Of a DNA stretch of 55,000 nt, positions 1 to 11,601 are shown in pieces. Below the pieces are notes generated by a model. It had not been told where the DNA came from, searched no databases, and was given only the letters and a program-made list of their open reading frames with translations. Numbering within the stretch: the stretch's first letter is position 1; each line of letters opens with the position of its first letter. The position numbers and the translations under genes were made by a program. This stretch comes from Symbiodinium natans (Eukaryota > Sar > Dinophyceae > Suessiales > Symbiodiniaceae): positions 1-55,000 of the forward strand of contig CAJNDS010002718.1 of assembly GCA_905221605.1 (NCBI GenBank). Reading direction: 5' to 3'.

Positions 1-470
1 GGGCCGGAGGCGATCCCCTTTTTTTGCCTCAAATGGGTACCCCCCCCCCCCCCCCCAAAGAAACCGGGGTTTCGCAAGCGGACGGTTTGGCGACCCCCCC
101 CCACCCCCCCCCCCCCCCCTCCAACACCCCCCCACTTTTTTCCCCCCCCCCCCCCTACCCCCCACCTCACCCCCCCCTCCCCTTCCTGATCCCCCCCTCC
201 CCCTGCCTCTCCACAGAAAAATATGGTGAGCTGGCGTGAGCACGGCCCAACATGCATTACACGAGCCGAAGAGTCCAAGCTGGAACCTAAACCTTAAACC
301 TTAAACCTTAAGCCCGAAGCACTGAACCCTCAAACCTTCAACAAAGCCCCCTCCCCTGCACCCCCCCCCCCCCTCCCCCCTTCCCCCCCGCCCCCATTCC
401 CCCCCACCCCCCTACCCCCCCTGAGGGGCCTGGCTCAACCCTACGATCAATCCAAGCCGAACAGTCTCTT
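1..470. repeat. C-rich low-complexity block with telomere-like tracts
   Basis: Long C homopolymer runs (about 41-55, 97-120, 148-160 and 360-420) alternate with degenerate CCCTAAA-type words (about 288-310). Open frames here encode only proline-rich low-complexity peptide and are not supported as genes. Confidence 0.8.
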
Positions 471-474
471 GAAC

Positions 475-605
475 CCTAAACCCAAAAAAACCTTAAACCC
501 CAAAGCGTGAACCTTGAGCCCTAAGCCCTCAATCCTAAACTAACCCTCAACCCTAAACCCCAAACCATAGACCATAAACCCGGAACCCTAAACCCTAAAC
601 CCAAC
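475..605. repeat. Degenerate CCCTAAA tract
   Basis: Imperfect head-to-tail variants of CCCTAAA (CCCTCAA, CCCCAAA, CCATAAA) run through this stretch. The 605-1200 interval that follows is unique, AT-richer sequence in which I see no convincing exon. Confidence 0.7.
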
Positions 606-1211
606 CCTTATTGCTTGCGACTTGGGCGCTGCTCACGCGGATGCGCTGGGCCGGGCCGAGGCGGGTCGCGTAGCGTTAAAATTAATATTCTCTTCACGTT
701 TAACCTTGTAATGAGGCAGCTTTTGGCTTCACGGTCTAACTCTTGATTTACCCACGAAGTAACCGCACCCTTGATTCCCGCGTCTCAATGAATTGGATGA
801 AAGGTCAAGTGCGGATTTCCTGTGTCTTAAAGGGGCGAGTTCTCCAGGGTCTTTGAGAGCGTACGGAGATAAATCTGATGCTCTAAAGACAATGAATTCA
901 AATCATTCTCTACATCATCCATTTGGGGCACTCGAAATCATCGATATGGGTTGCAGACTTGAAATACGACGCATCGCCACGAAACGATTGTCCAGCGAAA
1001 AGATACCTCTCTCTTTTCGGTCTTATATTGGATCACGAATCAGGCTTAATTGGTGCTTTTGGGAGCAGAAGACTCTCGCACCGCATTCGAGCTTTGAAAA
1101 ATATTACATGCAGTTTTTGGGATCAATCCGAGAGGCCCATGAATTCGCCAGCCCCAAGCCCCAACCGTAAACCCTACACCCCAACCCAGACTCCCAAATA
1201 TGCCGTTTTCA

Positions 1212-1288
1212 GCTCCAGCTCAGCTCATTCGGCCGGCATCGGCCGCCACAGCTGGTCGGGTGGCCTTTGCTCTGCAATTGAAGGAAGT
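1212..1288 (+). CDS. Candidate internal exon, unknown protein
   Basis: An acceptor-like TTTTCAG precedes an open stretch reading PAQLIRPASAATAGRV..., closed by a GTGTTTAGGG donor that runs directly into telomere-like repeat. The minus strand is also open over part of it, so strand is uncertain. No domain recognised. Confidence 0.4.
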
Positions 1289-2205
1289 GTTTAGGGCTTT
1301 AGCGTTCGGGGGTGTTTAGGGATTTAGGGCTTCTAGGGGATTTAGATTTAGAATCAGGGTTCGGGGGTGTTTAGGGTTTAGGGGTTATAGGGGATTTCGA
1401 TTTTGAATCAGAGGTAGGGTTCAGGGTTTGGGTGTTTTTGGATATTCTTACTAGGGTTTTAGGAATTCCCGCTTTTAGCCTATAAGGCTTAGGGCTTTCA
1501 TTGAGAGGTTCCGACACTTGCTCACACGAGATTCGGCTCCCTAACAATCCCGCGACGATCCTCAACCTTCAAACCAAGCCCGGTATAGGGCTTGCAAGTT
1601 TTAGGGCCTGTTTAGGGGCCTAGGGCTTGCTGTACCCCACGGTGCGTAACGTTACGAGGGATTGACAAGAACAGGGGGGGGAAGATGCCCTGACACCCAA
1701 CACCCTAAATCCGAAATCACAAGCGAAGTTCTCCTAGTTGAACAGTCGAACCCTATATCACCCCTGCAAGCCATAGACACTAGCCAGACTCAGAAACCTC
1801 CTAAACCTCCTAAACCTGAAGAGTTCACTGAATCGTCAGGTCGCCTGTCAATGAGCCATCCGACGCCAGCTCCTGTGTCTGATTCTGCTCGAAGTACCTC
1901 GTTCCCAGAACGTGGGGTTTAGGGCTCTTTGGGGTGAAGGTTTTGGGCTTTGGGGGTTAGGAATGACCTTGTCTACCGTAGTGGTTTAGTTTGCTTTCTT
2001 TTTGTCTTGGGTCTAGGGTTTGTTGGGCTTTTCGGGTTGACAGTTGATGGGTTTGCCCCAATAAGATCCACTTTTGGTCAGAGTTTGATATTATGGCACT
2101 TTCTCGCAGCATGAGCATTAACATGTCCTCGACTCGCCAACCCCTGAACCGTAAACCCTAACCCTAAACCCTAAACCCGAAACCCTAAACCCTAAGCCCT
2201 AAACC

Positions 2206-2371
2206 CATGCCATGCAAACATCTCTTTGCGCAGGCACCATGAGAGCTCTCACACGCCATAGAAAGTTCACCCTGATTTCGGCAGTTGAGGTGGTGTAGCA
2301 GGGTTCGGAAGTTGCATCCCAATGACTCAATGGACACCTTCAGCTGAATGTCAAACTGGATGAGCTCAGTA
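2206..2371 (-). CDS. Candidate exon, unknown protein
   Basis: The minus strand is open for about 55 codons without a stop, containing ELIQFDIQLKVSIES and FRTLLHHLNC, and starts after a TTAG acceptor. It lies between CCCTAAA tracts. It may belong with the minus-strand exons up to 5.3 kb, but phases were not joined. A shorter plus-strand exon (from about 2224) is an alternative reading. Confidence 0.5.
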
Positions 2372-2749
2372 CTAATTTGTGGTGTTTGTGGTGTTTGTGT
2401 TGTAGTCTCGTAATCGTAAGCCCTATAAGCCCTGCAAGGCCTGTAAGCCCTTTCAGCCCTTTATGCGCCCGCGTTACACCACGGACCACGAGGCGGGGGG
2501 AGAGAGAAACCCTCAACCTAAACCCTAAATCCTGAACCATAAGCCCTAAAACCTAAACCCAGCGGGGGAGAAGGGTAAACCCGAAACCTTGACCGCTTTA
2601 ACCCTGAACCGTAAACCCCGCACGAACCACAAGGGGGAAAGGGGAAAGCATAAACCTACCGTTACCCCAAACCTTGAACCCTGAACTCTAAACCGACCGT
2701 CAGCCTAACCCTAAACCCTAAACGCATGAACCACAGACCATCAACCACA

Positions 2750-2870
2750 GCGGGGGGGGGGGGGGGATTCCATTGCAAAGGGGGGGGGGGGGGAGGGGGG
2801 AGGGCGGGGGGGCAGGGGGAGGGCGGGGGCAGGGGAGGGGAAGGCTATGATGGGGGGGGAGGGCGAGTCT
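2750..2870. repeat. G-rich low-complexity tract
   Basis: Runs of G interrupted by A/C (GGGGGGAGGG type). The glycine-rich open frame across it is a compositional artefact. Confidence 0.8.
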
Positions 2871-3009
2871 ATGCTGGCTCCTCTAAGCCCTATACGCCCT
2901 GTAACCCCCAAGCCCTACAAGCCCTACAAGCCCCGTAAGCCCTCTAAGCCCTCTAACCCCCATACGCCCTAATCCCTCAACCACCGCTCTCAAGAGTTGA
3001 GCCCCTGGC

Positions 3010-3077
3010 CTTCAGCGTCAGGGCTAGCTCTACAGCAGCCTCTGCGTCGTCCAGGTCGATCTGGAAGCTGCGGAAGC
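3010..3077 (-). CDS. Exon, unknown protein
   Basis: The acceptor CTGTCGCAG is followed by an open frame reading FRSFQIDLDDAEAAVELAL, ending at a GC donor (AAG/GCCAGG). Telomere-like repeat lies on both sides. Acidic helical composition; function unknown. Confidence 0.7.
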
Positions 3078-4124
3078 CTGCGACAGGTGGGTGCTTGGGT
3101 TCGGGTCTGTGGTTTAGGGTTTAGGGTTTAGGGGTTTAGGGTTTAGGGTCTAGGGTTTAGGGTCATGCATGATGCCGACGCGTGAGCCCACAACCCGAAA
3201 TCCAAGCGAATTCAGGGATTTCTCCGGCTAGGCGCACGCGACCAGTGACGACCGACTAAGATCTCAGTTGCTCCCCATAAGCCGCCAACTACTAGCCCCA
3301 TTCCCAAACCAGAGACCCTAAACCCTAAACCCTAAACCCTAAACCCCAAATCTGAAACCCTAAACCCCTAAAACCTAAACCCAGCAGCCTTGGGCATGGC
3401 ATGCGTCCGTCAGCAAGATGATCAGAACCTGGCAACGTTCGGATAAATGCTGCGGGAAGGCTTTTGGAGGGCTGGGCGCTTTCGGTTCGGTTCCCTCAGT
3501 GAGGGAAGGCTTTTGGAGGGTTGGGAGCTTTCGAGGCTGAGGCGCGTTAAGGGCTCAAGGTTCTTTCAGTGGTTTTCAGGCTTTTTGGGTGTAAGGGTGT
3601 ACAGGGGGTTCCAGAGGTTGAGGGTTTTGGGAGTTACAGGCCGAGGGTGGTGGACTTTTTGGGGTGAAGGGTCTTGAGAAGCTCCAGAGACTTCAGGCCA
3701 CTTCCTGCTTACTCTCGGAACGAGCTGTTGTGGAGTGAAGGAATGCGACGATGGTCTGGCCCAGTCCGCTAGAAGCTTTAAAGCCGCAAAAAGCCATGCC
3801 ACACTGGTGAAACACCAAGCCACGGGTTGAGCCTGACAGCTCAGCAATACTGCTTTTGAAAGGCTGCACGCTGGCAAGGAGCCACAGACAACACACATCG
3901 CCACTCGTTTGGCTTTGAACCACCAACATTGCGTTACGTCGCGGTGTTCCACACCTCTGTTTTGCAAGTATGCTGTTGTTGAATTAAAATACAACGACCA
4001 TGTCGTAAGCCCGCAATTTTTCGGATTGCTAAGCAAGAAGATACGAAAGACTAGAGACAATAAGGAACCACTGTGGATCAACCCCGAAACCCCGAACTCC
4101 CCCCGTCGGGTTCAGGTTGCAAGG

Positions 4125-5280
4125 CTGCAGCCCCTCAAAGCATGACAGCCATGCTCGGCCATCGAGTTGCAAGGCGATCTCCTGTAGCGGGACCGCCTGA
4201 CACAAGAGACTCAACTTTTTTGAAGCCGCAGCCCTAAACCCCAAACCCTAGACCCCCTACAGTATCTAGCCTATAACCCAGTAACCCTAAAACCAATTCA
4301 TAACCCAACAACCCTACAATGCGCAACCCTACAGCCCGAGAAGCCCCTAAGCCTGAACCCTCTAGCCCTTGCCTCAAATGTAATCGGGGCTTTTCGGCTG
4401 GACTCCCAGAGTTTTGGGATGTGGGCTTTAGGGTTTGGGGGTCAGAGTTTCAGGATTTGGGATTTAGGGCTGAGGGCCCATGCGCTTGTAGACTTGAAGT
4501 TCCCAAAAGCAAGTCATCGGATTCGGGTCGACCTCAACATTACTTCATCATACAAGCCCTAAAACCTTAAAGCCCTCAAGCCCTAAACCCTGAACCCTAA
4601 AACCCCAAACCCTAAGCCCTAAAACCCTGAACCCTTCAAGAAAGGCCTCTGAATCCACGTACAGCTGCCGGCCCTCCAACCTGACGAGCATCACCTGGCC
4701 GTTGACCACCTTGGATGGCTTCGCCAAGACTTCGAGGGGTTAAAGGGTTTACGGGGTTGAAGGGCTTGCATAGGCTGTAAAAGGACTTACGGGGTTTGTG
4801 GGGTTTGCAAGGCTTGTAGGGTTCAAAGCACATACAGGGTGTATAGGGTTTACAAGGCTTGTAGGATTTAAAGGGCTTACAGAGTTTACAGGGGCTTGTG
4901 TTCTTTCTGGCTTTGAAGGGCTTATGAGGCTTGTAGGGTTTGCAAGGCTTATGGGGTGTGATAGGGCTTCGGGCTTATTGGGTTGACAGGGTTTTGTACG
5001 GCTTACACCCGATACCAACACCCCATGCTGCAGGCCAGATACCAGTCGCATGCCATTGGCCGACAGCACGGCAGCCTTGGCAGGACCAGGAGATTTCCAA
5101 GTTTTCTAAGCACTTTGTTTGAAGCTCCAGACAGGAGAGCCCGAAGTCCTAACCCTAAACCCTCAACCCGAAATTGGGGTTCCTCTAAATCCTGCTTCAA
5201 TCCAAGGCGGCAGCCCATGAGGCCGTGATCTTCTGAGCTCTTCTCATCATCCTGTGCAGCAAACTCTCACGCTTGTCCCC
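4125..5280 (-). CDS. Gene A: four-exon chain of an unknown protein (partial)
   Basis: Four minus-strand exons join in constant phase 0: 5280-5203 (GDKRESLLHRMMRRAQK...), 5105-5016 (KTWKSPGPAKAAVLSANG...), 4718-4647 (PSKVVNGQVMLVRLEG...) and 4196-4125 (AVPLQEIALQLDGRAW...). The first three are exact codon multiples (26, 30 and 24 codons). Donors are GA (TTG/GATTG), GT (TTG/GTATCGG) and GC (GAG/GCCTTTC); acceptors end AAG, TTAG, AAG and TCAG. Introns hold degenerate telomere-like words. The joined sequence reads as an ordinary soluble protein. Both ends are missing: further exons are likely at 5592-5526 upstream and 3077-3010 downstream. No family recognised. Confidence 0.8.
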
Positions 5281-5339
5281 CTTAAACGTGGCTGGTTCGT
5301 AGTAGGTTTTGAGGGAATGAGGTACCCTATATCATCCCC

Positions 5340-5400
5340 TCCAAGGGTATATGTATATATATATATATAGGGCCCTAAACCCTCTTAAGGGGGAGTGGTA
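5340..5400. repeat. TA-rich inverted element fragment
   Basis: GGGAATGAGGTACCCTATAT, a (TA)n run and AAGGGGGAG resemble one arm of the 26.5 kb inverted-repeat element. Only a partial match. Confidence 0.45.
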
Positions 5401-5525
5401 CAGTCAATCCCCAATGATCACCGGCCCATACGAACCTCCCCCTGTCTCAGACATACCGCTTTTGTAAGTGCAGCAGTAGGTATACCTATCATACCTCCCC
5501 CTGAACCCGACTAAGAACCCCTCAC

Positions 5526-5592
5526 CAAACTTGGCTCCTGAAGTTCGCTGCGTGCGACAGTCCGCCCTTGACACGCCGTCGGGGCCGCCGCT
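5526..5592 (-). CDS. Exon, unknown protein
   Basis: Acceptor GGCTCTAG, frame SGGPDGVSRADCRTQRTSGA, donor G/GTGAGG. It sits just upstream of gene A on the same strand, but its phase does not join directly to 5280, so another exon or a different boundary is needed. Confidence 0.6.
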
Positions 5593-5859
5593 CTAGAGCC
5601 TCCCAAGGGAAGTATACATCTCTTAGGGGGGGGGCAGGGGTAGGGTTTGGGGTTTCAGGTTTGAGGTTTGGGGTGTAGGGTGGGATGGGGGCAAGGTGGG
5701 CTCGAGGTGGACCTCGTAAAGCTCTCCTTGCTAGGGCTCCAGGGAGAGATCGGGGCTTTTAAGGGTTCGCCTTTGAACATTTGGCCTGTCTTCTCGCACG
5801 CTGGATAGGGGCTTAACTTGACTCAAGAACGAATGCTGGTGTCACTTTTCGGTTCTGCA

Positions 5860-6430
5860 TACGTCCCATGTTTCCTTTAGATGGATGGTTGGTGCTAATG
5901 CTTTCGAGTACTTTGGTTACTCGATGCTACAACCGTGAACAAACATTAGATACTTCAACTGTGAATGAACATGATGTATGAACTAGTTGTTTAGTGCTCC
6001 AATGTTCCGCAAACCTCACATGTTTAATTGGTGAATCTGCATGGTTTTGCTTGCTGCTTGTGTTGTTGACAACCTATACCTAGACATATGTGTTTTGACA
6101 CGTTTTGTCGTGAAAGTTTGCAGTTGCTTATGGCGCAATGCGTTTCCTTTTGATGATGTTGAATGTAACATCGATGATTCCAAGTTGTTCGTTATCGGAG
6201 AAAATTTCCCAGTTCATAGCTTGACCGTGCTTCTCATATGAACAAACGATATAGAGGTTGAAATTAAAAATGCAAACGTTGCAAATGGGACTACAACACA
6301 TGGATACACGCACAATTTCACTAGATGCTGCAGGGCAACATCTTACACTCCCAAGTTGCAAGCGGTACACCTTCAACAGATCGACTGGCACAAAGCTACT
6401 TTGGGTTGCCCAAGCGCTTGCTAACTCCTT
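5860..6430. other. AT-richer unique block without a supported gene
   Basis: This 570-bp stretch lacks telomere-like repeats and has a visibly lower GC content than its neighbours. Open frames on both strands (66-87 codons) are cysteine/hydrophobic mixtures without motifs or splice context. It could be a UTR, an old transposon or intergenic DNA. Confidence 0.5.
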
Positions 6431-6634
6431 GCTGCTCCTAAACCCGAAACCCTAAACCCTAAACCCGAAACCCTAAACCCGTTTATGATTCAAGACTGAG
6501 GCCTTTCCGGCTTAACGCCACGCGGCGAAACTTTGTCAAACCGTGAAGCTCTGACCTACACCCCGGCAAAAAGCCCAAAAACCCAAACTCTGAAACTCCA
6601 AAGCTTAAGGATGCTCTGAGTTGAGCCCTAAACC

Positions 6635-6735
6635 CCTAGCCCTAAACCCTAAACCCTAAACCCTAAACCCTAAACCCTAAACCCTAAACCCCAAACCCGA
6701 AACCCTAAACCCTAAACGGCCCTAAACCCTAAACT
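6635..6735. repeat. CCCTAAA array
   Basis: About a dozen mostly perfect CCCTAAA units, then a few degenerate ones, ending at an exon boundary. Confidence 0.95.
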
Positions 6736-6737
6736 TC

Positions 6738-6816
6738 CAAGGCGGGTGAGGCTCAACTCCCCAGGGCGGAGTCGTAACCCCCTTGCCTCTTCGCGCAGGA
6801 GCCGGCCGGGCGCCTC
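6738..6816 (-). CDS. Exon between two telomere-like arrays
   Basis: Acceptor TCTGGCGCAG, frame EAPGRLLREEARGLRLRPGE..., donor CTTG/GAAG. The exon is sandwiched between a CCCTAAA array on the left and a TTTAGGG array on the right, so both flanking introns consist largely of telomere repeat. A 13-codon plus-strand exon (GAG...CAG/GTAGAT) is also possible but shorter. Confidence 0.65.
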
Positions 6817-6845
6817 CTGCGCCAGATTCGATGTCAGGTAGATGG

Positions 6846-6956
6846 GTTTAGGGTTTAGGCGGTTTAGGGGTCAGGGTTTAGGGTTTAGGGTTTAGGGTTT
6901 AGGGTTTAGGGTTTAGGGTTTAGGGCTTAGGGTTTAGGGTTTAGGGGAGGTGCAAG
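6846..6956. repeat. TTTAGGG array
   Basis: Near-perfect TTTAGGG units with a few single-base variants. Confidence 0.95.
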
Positions 6957-6971
6957 TTGAACTCTGAGGCC

Positions 6972-7065
6972 TACCTGGGAGTCTACTTACCTGCAGTTTA
7001 GAAGGAACTGCCCCTTCATTAGCAGGTATAACCCATCGAACTTCAGGTAAGGAGAGTCCCAGGTA
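6972..7065. mobile_element. 94-bp terminal-inverted-repeat element (family F)
   Basis: The left end TACCTGGGAGTCTACTTACC is nearly complementary to the right end GGTAAGGAGAGTCCCAGGTA; about 23 of 26 positions pair, and the core is about 40 bp. No ORF is present. It resembles a MITE or an introner; only this copy was seen. Confidence 0.75.
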
Positions 7066-7159
7066 AACCCTGAACCTGGAAAACTCCAGACACTAGGGCC
7101 TATTGAGAGTCTTTCTTGAAGTCAAGGGGCTGCTTTTTCGTTAGTTGCTTGAGGGTCTC

Positions 7160-7309
7160 CCCTACTGCGGGCTTTGTGGCCACAGCGCCCCAAACTCTCC
7201 TTCCTCCTTGCCCGCCTCCGCTTCTGCAAGGAACTCGTCATCATCCAGTGGGCTCCTCAAATGGCTCAATGTCGCTGTTGCTAGGGTCCAGGGTTTCAAA
7301 CTGCCTTAT
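7160..7309 (-). CDS. Acidic exon with an apparent one-base frame break
   Basis: Two overlapping minus-strand frames each look coding: FETLDPSNSDIEPFEEP, then DDDEFLAEAEAGKEEGEFGA. They differ by one base at a CCC run (about 7246-7252), as expected from a homopolymer error or a real frameshift. The peptide is strongly acidic and probably disordered. Function unknown. Confidence 0.6.
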
Positions 7310-7369
7310 GACACCTTAGCGTCTCACCCCCCAGGCGCCTAGGATTCATACTCCCCTCCCCCCAAAAGC

Positions 7370-7960
7370 TTGGGGAAACTGTCAGGACTCTTTGCAGGGA
7401 GCAAGGTGCTCACTCAGGACTGGTATACACGACCCTGCTTGAGGGGGAAAGTCGTTGAGTGCAAGATCACGCAACTTTTGAAATTGTCAAGTCTCAGTCC
7501 GAAAAGGAGTTGGTTTTGGTGGACGGGTTGCCGTAGTTGGCGCATGGCGCATCTCGTCAGTAAAGGCAGGGGCCATACATCATCAGGGACTTGACAGCCC
7601 TTGTTCCACCGTGCACAAGATTCTGCAGCCTATCACCACTCTACGACAACAAAGCCCAAAGCTTGCCAGCTTCGCGTCTTGGGCTCGAAAAGGCCCTCTT
7701 CTAGCTCATGCCCAGAAAGGTCTATGCTGCAAGCCGTGTCTCCACACGACTGAGCCCCTAAAGCGGTGCCCATCAGGACTGGGACACAACCACCTAGTCA
7801 TTTCTCTCAACTAGAGTCTTTCTGGGGTCCTTCTGATAAGGCCGGCCCAGTACTTAGGGTACCCCAACAGGGACCCTAACTAGAGAACTCACCACCTGTC
7901 AACAGAGCGGGAGGTAGGAGAGCCTGCGAAGCGGGAGTGCTTCTTCATTTCCCACGTCAC
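7370..7960. other. Unique sequence with only weak exon signals
   Basis: A possible plus-strand exon near 7463-7545 reads DHATFEIVKSQSEKELVLVD. Otherwise I see no supported gene. Open frames of 65-75 codons here have no splice or start context. Confidence 0.4.
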
Positions 7961-8089
7961 ACAGCCATCCTCCTCCTGATTGAAGCCCCCAAGCCAAAGA
8001 TGCACAAAAAACTCTAACCCCCAAAACCCCAAACCTCAAGAAAACCCAAGCCCTTTCAGCTCAAGTCCTCGACCCCAGAAGCGAGGCCC

Positions 8090-8168
8090 CAAAACCGAAA
8101 CTGAGCCCCAAAAGTCCCGAAGCCTCTCCTGGTTGGCGAGTCGAGGAGGGGCTCCTGCAGCTTGCAAA
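8090..8168 (-). CDS. Candidate exon
   Basis: A good pyrimidine tract and acceptor (GTTCTTTTTGCAAG) precede LQEPLLDSPTRRGFGTFGAQ. The plus strand is also open here. Confidence 0.45.
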
Positions 8169-8268
8169 AAGAACGGAACGAGGGAGTTTGCAGGGATGGA
8201 AATTGGGCCTTAGGATGGTTTACGGGGGGTTTAGGGAGGGAATTCTTGGGCCGGCGCATGCAATGGGG

Positions 8269-8298
8269 GAGAGAGAGAGAGAGAGAGAGCGCGAGAGG

Positions 8299-8343
<45 letters not shown>

Positions 8344-8346
8344 AAA
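8269..8346. repeat. (GA)n microsatellite
   Basis: GAGA runs with short interruptions. The Arg/Glu (plus) and Ser/Leu (minus) repeat peptides are artefacts of this tract. Confidence 0.95.
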
Positions 8347-8984
8347 AAGGGAGGGAGAGCGGGAGAGGCGGTGTGCTAGAGCTAGAGCAAGATCTGGAGA
8401 GAGGGACTGAGCTTCTCGCCTTGACTCTGGACCCTTCTTCTGATTACTTCTCTCTGAGCCCCTGCCCTCAAGCCGAAGTACCCGGAAGATTCCCCCACTC
8501 AACGCACCGATGCAATCGGTATAGCGCCTTCGGGTCTGCGTTGGACAGGCCCCCGGGACGCCAACAAGGCCTGATTCAGATGATGCGTTTGCGCTGCACC
8601 TATCATGGCTAGCTCAGACTATTTGCAGGGACTCCGCTCACCTGTCTTCATCGAATAAACACCCTGCTGCAAACAAAGATGCAGAATGCGCCTGGGCACC
8701 CAAACCATGGCAGAGAAAGCCACCAGCACCTCGGCACAAACCATTGGCTGTGCTACGTGCCTTGAGCGGAAGATAGTGTTTGATGTCTGTCTGAGTCTAC
8801 ATTTCTTTCTATCCAAGCACTTCTTTCCTTAGTGCTACTCATCCACTTGAAGTGGATGTTTTATGTTTTGACATTATGCAAAGCAATCACCACGTAGACA
8901 TGCAGAGCATCTGGACACTCCAGAGCAAGAGCAGCGGCCTGACCTTCAGCAACGAGGATCGGAGCCTCTGCGGCATCACTGAGT

Positions 8985-9240
8985 CACCAGCAGCGAGCAG
9001 CGAAACAGCACTATGAAGTACCGACGCTAAAACATCAGCGGCATCACCGGGCTCCCATGTTCACAAGCAGAGAACCTTGAAGCAGCGAGCGCCGGAGCAT
9101 CAGCAGCATCATTGGGCATCCATTTACATTTCACATGTACCGCACCTTGAAGCACCGAGCGTCAGAGCATCAGCGACATCACTTAGCAGCATCATTGGGC
9201 GTCCATTTCACATGTACCGCACCTTGAAGCACGGAGCATG
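8985..9240. repeat. Minisatellite, roughly 70-77 bp unit, about 3 copies
   Basis: Units begin ACCTTGAAGCA(C/G)CGAGC and contain CATCAGC...CATCATTGGGC(A/G)TCCATTT and CACATGTACCGC. Clear starts fall near 9073, 9143 and 9220, with a diverged unit upstream. Confidence 0.85.
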
Positions 9241-9314
9241 GAAAGATGAGGTGGGTCAATAATCAGGTCAAGTCTTCAGCCTGTTTAACTCATCCGAGTG
9301 CAAGAAAGCAGCAA

Positions 9315-9428
9315 GTTTAAGGTCCAAATGCCAAAAACCCTAAACCCTCAAGGTTTAAGGTCCAAATCCCAAAAACCTTAAACCCTCAACGTTTAAGGTC
9401 AAAATGCCAAAAACCCTAAACCCTCAAC
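9315..9428. repeat. 38-bp tandem repeat, 3 copies, containing CCCTAAA
   Basis: Three consecutive 38-bp units start TTTAAGGTCCAAATGCC and end AAACCCTCAA. Each carries a telomere-like core, so the telomere word has become part of a longer repeat unit. Confidence 0.9.
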
Positions 9429-9597
9429 CTTGTAAAACCTAAGCCCGACCCGAAAACCTAAGCCCTAAACTCCAATTCGGGTTTAGATCCCAGGCCCAAG
9501 TGTCTCAGTGCGGCACGGCCGTGCCAACCCCGAGCGTTCCCCACGGTGCACCTTTAGGCTGGGGTTCAGGGGAAGGCTGACGATGATCTGAAATTTG

Positions 9598-9715
9598 TAT
9601 ACATATCTCCAGTCTATATGTATATATGTAGAACTGTATATACTACGTGTGTGTATATGCATATATATATAGGAATATCTGTCTATATATATATATATAT
9701 ACAGATATACATATG
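9598..9715. repeat. AT-rich (TATA)n microsatellite
   Basis: Interrupted TA/TATG runs. Tyr/Ile-rich frames across it are not genes. Confidence 0.9.
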
Positions 9716-10796
9716 TTGTGTATGCACCCATATGGTCAAAACAACGGATTATTGCATTCGGGCTGTTCTGGTTGGTGCGTCTTTTGTTTGGGGGGGGCTC
9801 CAAGTTCCCCTTCGGCGTGGGGTTGTTCGATTTTAGTCAACCATGCTCCTCGCCTCCCGGTGTCCCGCCCGGTGTCCTGGGCCTGGTCCATGGAGCGCCC
9901 ACCCCCGCAAAAGCCCACAGAGAGTCCCGCCGAGTACCCCCGTTGTGCCGAGTGTCCCTGGAGTGCCCCCACTGGCGCAGAGAAGCCTACAAACCTCCCG
10001 CCGAGTGGCCCAAGCCGCAGAGAATCCTTGGAGCATTTTCGGAGAGACCTGCCAAGCATCCTTGTAGTAGCACCCCCAGAGAAGCCTGCAAGAGTCCCGC
10101 CGAGTCTCACTGCAGTGCCCAACATCAAAGAACCCGCGGAGAGTCCGTAAAAATTGCTTGTCCGAAAACGGATCACAAAAAGTAGCTGTAGGGTGGGGAT
10201 GATCGAAGAAAAACTCTAGGGTTTGCCGTCTGCGCGACATAGGACACCGTCAGGACTTTAAGCTAGTAGTTCTATGTTCTTTCAGCTAGGACCCCAAATC
10301 CGAGAACCCGACACGACTGAACCCCCTCCCACCTTCCAGTAGATCCGATTGGATGCCGTAGCTATAGGCCTGGAGAACCTGACAGGGAGAGTGCAGTTGG
10401 AGGCATATGCAGAGCCAGAGACTAATTACACAAGAGTTCCATCATGCCTGAGTGAGTTTCAATAAGAGCGAGTTTCAATAATTCGATGTCGTGGTTAAAC
10501 CATCGGGGGTTAAACCTCACTCAGCACAAGCCGAATCTGAGCCGGCGCGCCATCACGAGAGAGATGGAGATGCCGGCAATCGCTGGCATGGAAACCTTTG
10601 CAGGTTCAGGCCGAAAACGCTATGGTGCCCACGTGTAAGCAGAAAAAGTGTGCATGCACCCAGAGTTTGACCTAAGCCGCCTTAGCCGAAACAGTATCGT
10701 TTCGGTCTAGGGCTGTTGGGGCGTAGATGGCTCCTGCCCCTGTTCTGCTTGTCAAGATCCGTCTGGCAATCTGCCAAAGGGTCTTGTAAGCCCAAC

Positions 10797-10853
10797 ACGC
10801 TTAACCCTAAACCCTAAACCCTAAACCCTAAACCCTAAACCCTAAACCCAAAA
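10797..10853. repeat. CCCTAAA array
   Basis: Seven nearly perfect units. Confidence 0.95.
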
Positions 10854-11601
10854 CTCTTGTAAGCCCCACCCCTGCGCCCCGAAGCCTCAAACCAGAAGAA
10901 AGCACCCCACCAAAAACAATATTAGAGGCTTGTTCTTCCTGGTGCTTTGTAGTAAGGAACTGGGGAGCTAGGTCGAATACAGCCCCTTAAAGGGCTATAG
11001 GGGGATGAAGGGCGCGCGATCGGAAATCCTTCAGAACTCGTACGATTTTGCCGGGTCATTGTCTCAGGGTCGCCTTGAAATGGAAGCCCCTCGGCTTGGA
11101 GCCCCACCCGCCCTGAGGCGTCGAGCGTGAGTAGGCCCGTCCTCTTTGGGGAAGTGGGGAGGGGAGCAAGCGGCCCTTGGGAGGGTTTAGGGTTTCGGGC
11201 TTAGGGTTCGGTTCATAGGGTTAGGGGATTTCAGGGAGAGGGTTTAGGGGTTGAGGCTTAGGGGTTATAGGATTTACAGGATTTTTAGGGATAGCTGGGT
11301 GGACTGGAGAGTCTCGCGGCCGGATCAAGATGATGGGAACAGGAGTAATTACAGGAGACGAGTGCTTGGAGAACCAGGCAGCTCCTGGGTTTAGGATTTA
11401 GGGTTGAGGGTTGAGGGTTTATGTATCGGGTGTAGGCTGACGCACTGACGCACCCGGTTTGTGTTTGAGATCAGGAATGTGTTGCTAAAGCCTAAAGCCT
11501 AAAGCCTAAACCCTAAACTCTAAACCCTAAACCCTAAATAACCCTTAACCTTAACCCCCAAACCTTATACACACGAACTATAGAGGCCTCCTTCGCATGA
11601 G

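Noticed and set aside
24-239. 71-codon proline-rich plus-strand ORF
   Set aside because: Encoded by C homopolymers; pure composition effect.
793-1170. 125-codon plus-strand ORF
   Set aside because: No motifs, no splice or start context, AT-rich composition unlike nearby exons; probably chance.
3566-4081. 171-codon minus-strand ORF
   Set aside because: Runs across degenerate telomere-like sequence and lacks protein-like composition; no splice support.
6735-6846. Rule that every exon is flanked by CCCTAAA on the left and TTTAGGG on the right
   Set aside because: True for some islands, but gene B and gene E exons break it.
8056-8502. 148-codon minus ORF rich in Ser/Leu
   Set aside because: Mostly translation of the (GA)n microsatellite; only the 8090-8168 part is kept as an exon candidate.
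9647-10185. 155-167 codon overlapping plus ORFs
   Set aside because: Extend from the TA microsatellite into proline-rich imperfect repeats; several frames are open at once, so no single one is supported.
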